Assembly: GCA_020845995.1 (NCBI GenBank)
Contig: JADLES010000151.1
Span: forward strand, 1-43,717
DNA from: Burkholderiales bacterium
GTDB taxonomy: Bacteria; Pseudomonadota; Gammaproteobacteria; Burkholderiales; SG8-39
Direction: 5' to 3'
Length of the DNA stretch: 43,717 bases
The notes under the pieces were generated by a model. It saw nothing but the letters and a program-made list of their open reading frames with translations, was not told where the DNA came from and searched no databases. This document shows positions 43,260 to 43,717 of this stretch, piece after piece; the first letter of the stretch is position 1, and every line of letters starts with the position of its first letter. A program made the position numbers and the translations under genes.

Positions 43260-43717
43260 TACGCGTTCAACCTGTTCAACAGCTCCCGGGTCTTGGCCGG
43301 ATCGGATTGGCGCAGCACGCGCTGCGCGAGCGGCTGCGCCTCGGCGAGGTTGGTGCGCAGGACCCGCTCCTTGATCGCCAGCAGCTGTTGCGCGTGCATC
43401 GAGAAGTTGCGCAGGCCGAAGCCGAGCAGCAGGCGCGTCAGGCGCGCATCCCCGGCCATCTCGCCGCAGACAGCGACCGGCGTGCCGCCGCGGTTGGCGG
43501 ACTGGATGGTGTGCGCGACCAGGTGCAGCACCGCCGGGTGCAGGGGGTCGTACAGGTGCGCGACCGCGTCGTCGGTGCGGTCGATGGCGAGCGTGTACTG
43601 GATCAGGTCGTTGGTGCCGATGGAGAGGAAATCGAGCTTGCGCATGAACATCGGCAGCGCGAGCGCCGCGGCCGGAACCTCGATCATGCCGCCGACCTCC
43701 ACTCCCGGGTCGTAGCG
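43259..43717 (-). CDS. ptsI: PTS enzyme I (phosphoenolpyruvate-protein phosphotransferase), C-terminal part
   Basis: Only the last ~152 residues lie in the window, the frame being open to the right edge. They carry the PEP-binding barrel's end: GGMIEVPAAALALPMF, FLSIGTNDLIQYTLAIDR and the catalytic-cysteine region VAVCGEMAGD of enzyme I. The last 40 residues (KERVLRTNLAEAQPLAQRVLRQSDPAKTRELLNRL) fit the C-terminal helix. Could be full enzyme I or a nitrogen-PTS or multidomain variant; the N-terminal histidine domain is outside the window, so that is not decided. Confidence 0.9.
   Translation of the reverse strand, partial: RYDPGVEVGGMIEVPAAALALPMFMRKLDFLSIGTNDLIQYTLAIDRTDDAVAHLYDPLHPAVLHLVAHTIQSANRGGTPVAVCGEMAGDARLTRLLLGFGLRNFSMHAQQLLAIKERVLRTNLAEAQPLAQRVLRQSDPAKTRELLNRLNA

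Overview
This is a GC-rich bacterial chromosome segment that reads as a betaproteobacterium (Burkholderiales or Nitrosomonadales-like; genus not determinable here). The evidence is gene content and order: pilT-pilU divergent from yggS-proC-yggT, mreBCD-mrdA-rodA next to gatCAB, metX-metW, ubiE-(Tim44)-ubiJ-ubiB, thrB beside polA, and the glyoxylate-shunt pair aceA-aceK. Coding density is very high. Many neighbours overlap by 1-4 bases (ATGA, TGATG, TAGTG), GTG and TTG starts are common, and no gap exceeds 200 bases. I saw no rRNA, tRNA, insertion sequence, prophage or CRISPR. It is a core-genome region rather than an island.

Layout. 1-2495: polA on the minus strand, C-terminus cut by the window edge. 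2512-7369, plus: DUF2782 protein, thrB, a membrane protein, a 535-residue protein of unknown function, a DUF971 protein and ubiE. 7426-10450: a Tim44-domain protein, a strong terminator, then ubiJ-ubiB (ubiquinone biosynthesis). 10463-15095: symporter, VanZ-like protein, [2Fe-2S] protein, hydrolase, RNA methyltransferase. 15092-18104, minus: a zinc-ribbon methyltransferase, pilU, pilT (twitching motility). 18137-20269, plus: yggS, proC, yggT. 20295-23430, minus: aceK and aceA. 23611-29155, minus: rodA, mrdA, mreD, mreC, mreB (rod-shape wall synthesis). 29324-33319, plus: gatC, gatA, a secreted protein of unknown function, gatB. 33321-36843: a coiled-coil secreted protein, pyrE, an exodeoxyribonuclease III, and a four-gene set of small membrane proteins of the YqjD/YqjE/YqjK kind. 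36984-40261: ampG-like transporter, hydrolase, DUF488 protein, cysteine-rich DUF1847 protein. 40272-43717, minus: metW, metX, a CoA-transferase and the C-terminus of PTS enzyme I.

The best regulatory find is upstream of metX (41967-42070, minus strand): a perfect TATAAT, then an RNA that matches the SAM-II riboswitch core, then an intrinsic terminator directly before the metX start. The aptamer loop is perfectly complementary over 12 bases to the terminator loop and 3' arm. This gives a readable antiterminator/terminator switch by which S-adenosylmethionine would shut off methionine synthesis (metXW). A second find is an FNR-type box (39499-39512, one mismatch) at the right distance from a -10-like element to activate the cysteine-rich DUF1847 gene when oxygen is low. 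A third is the repeated placement of TAGAAT boxes only 6-10 bases before start codons, which suggests leaderless or very short-leader transcripts. I found no clearly new multi-gene defence or metabolic system. The less understood loci are the 535-residue protein, the secreted gene inside gatCAB, and the LETM1-like small membrane protein.
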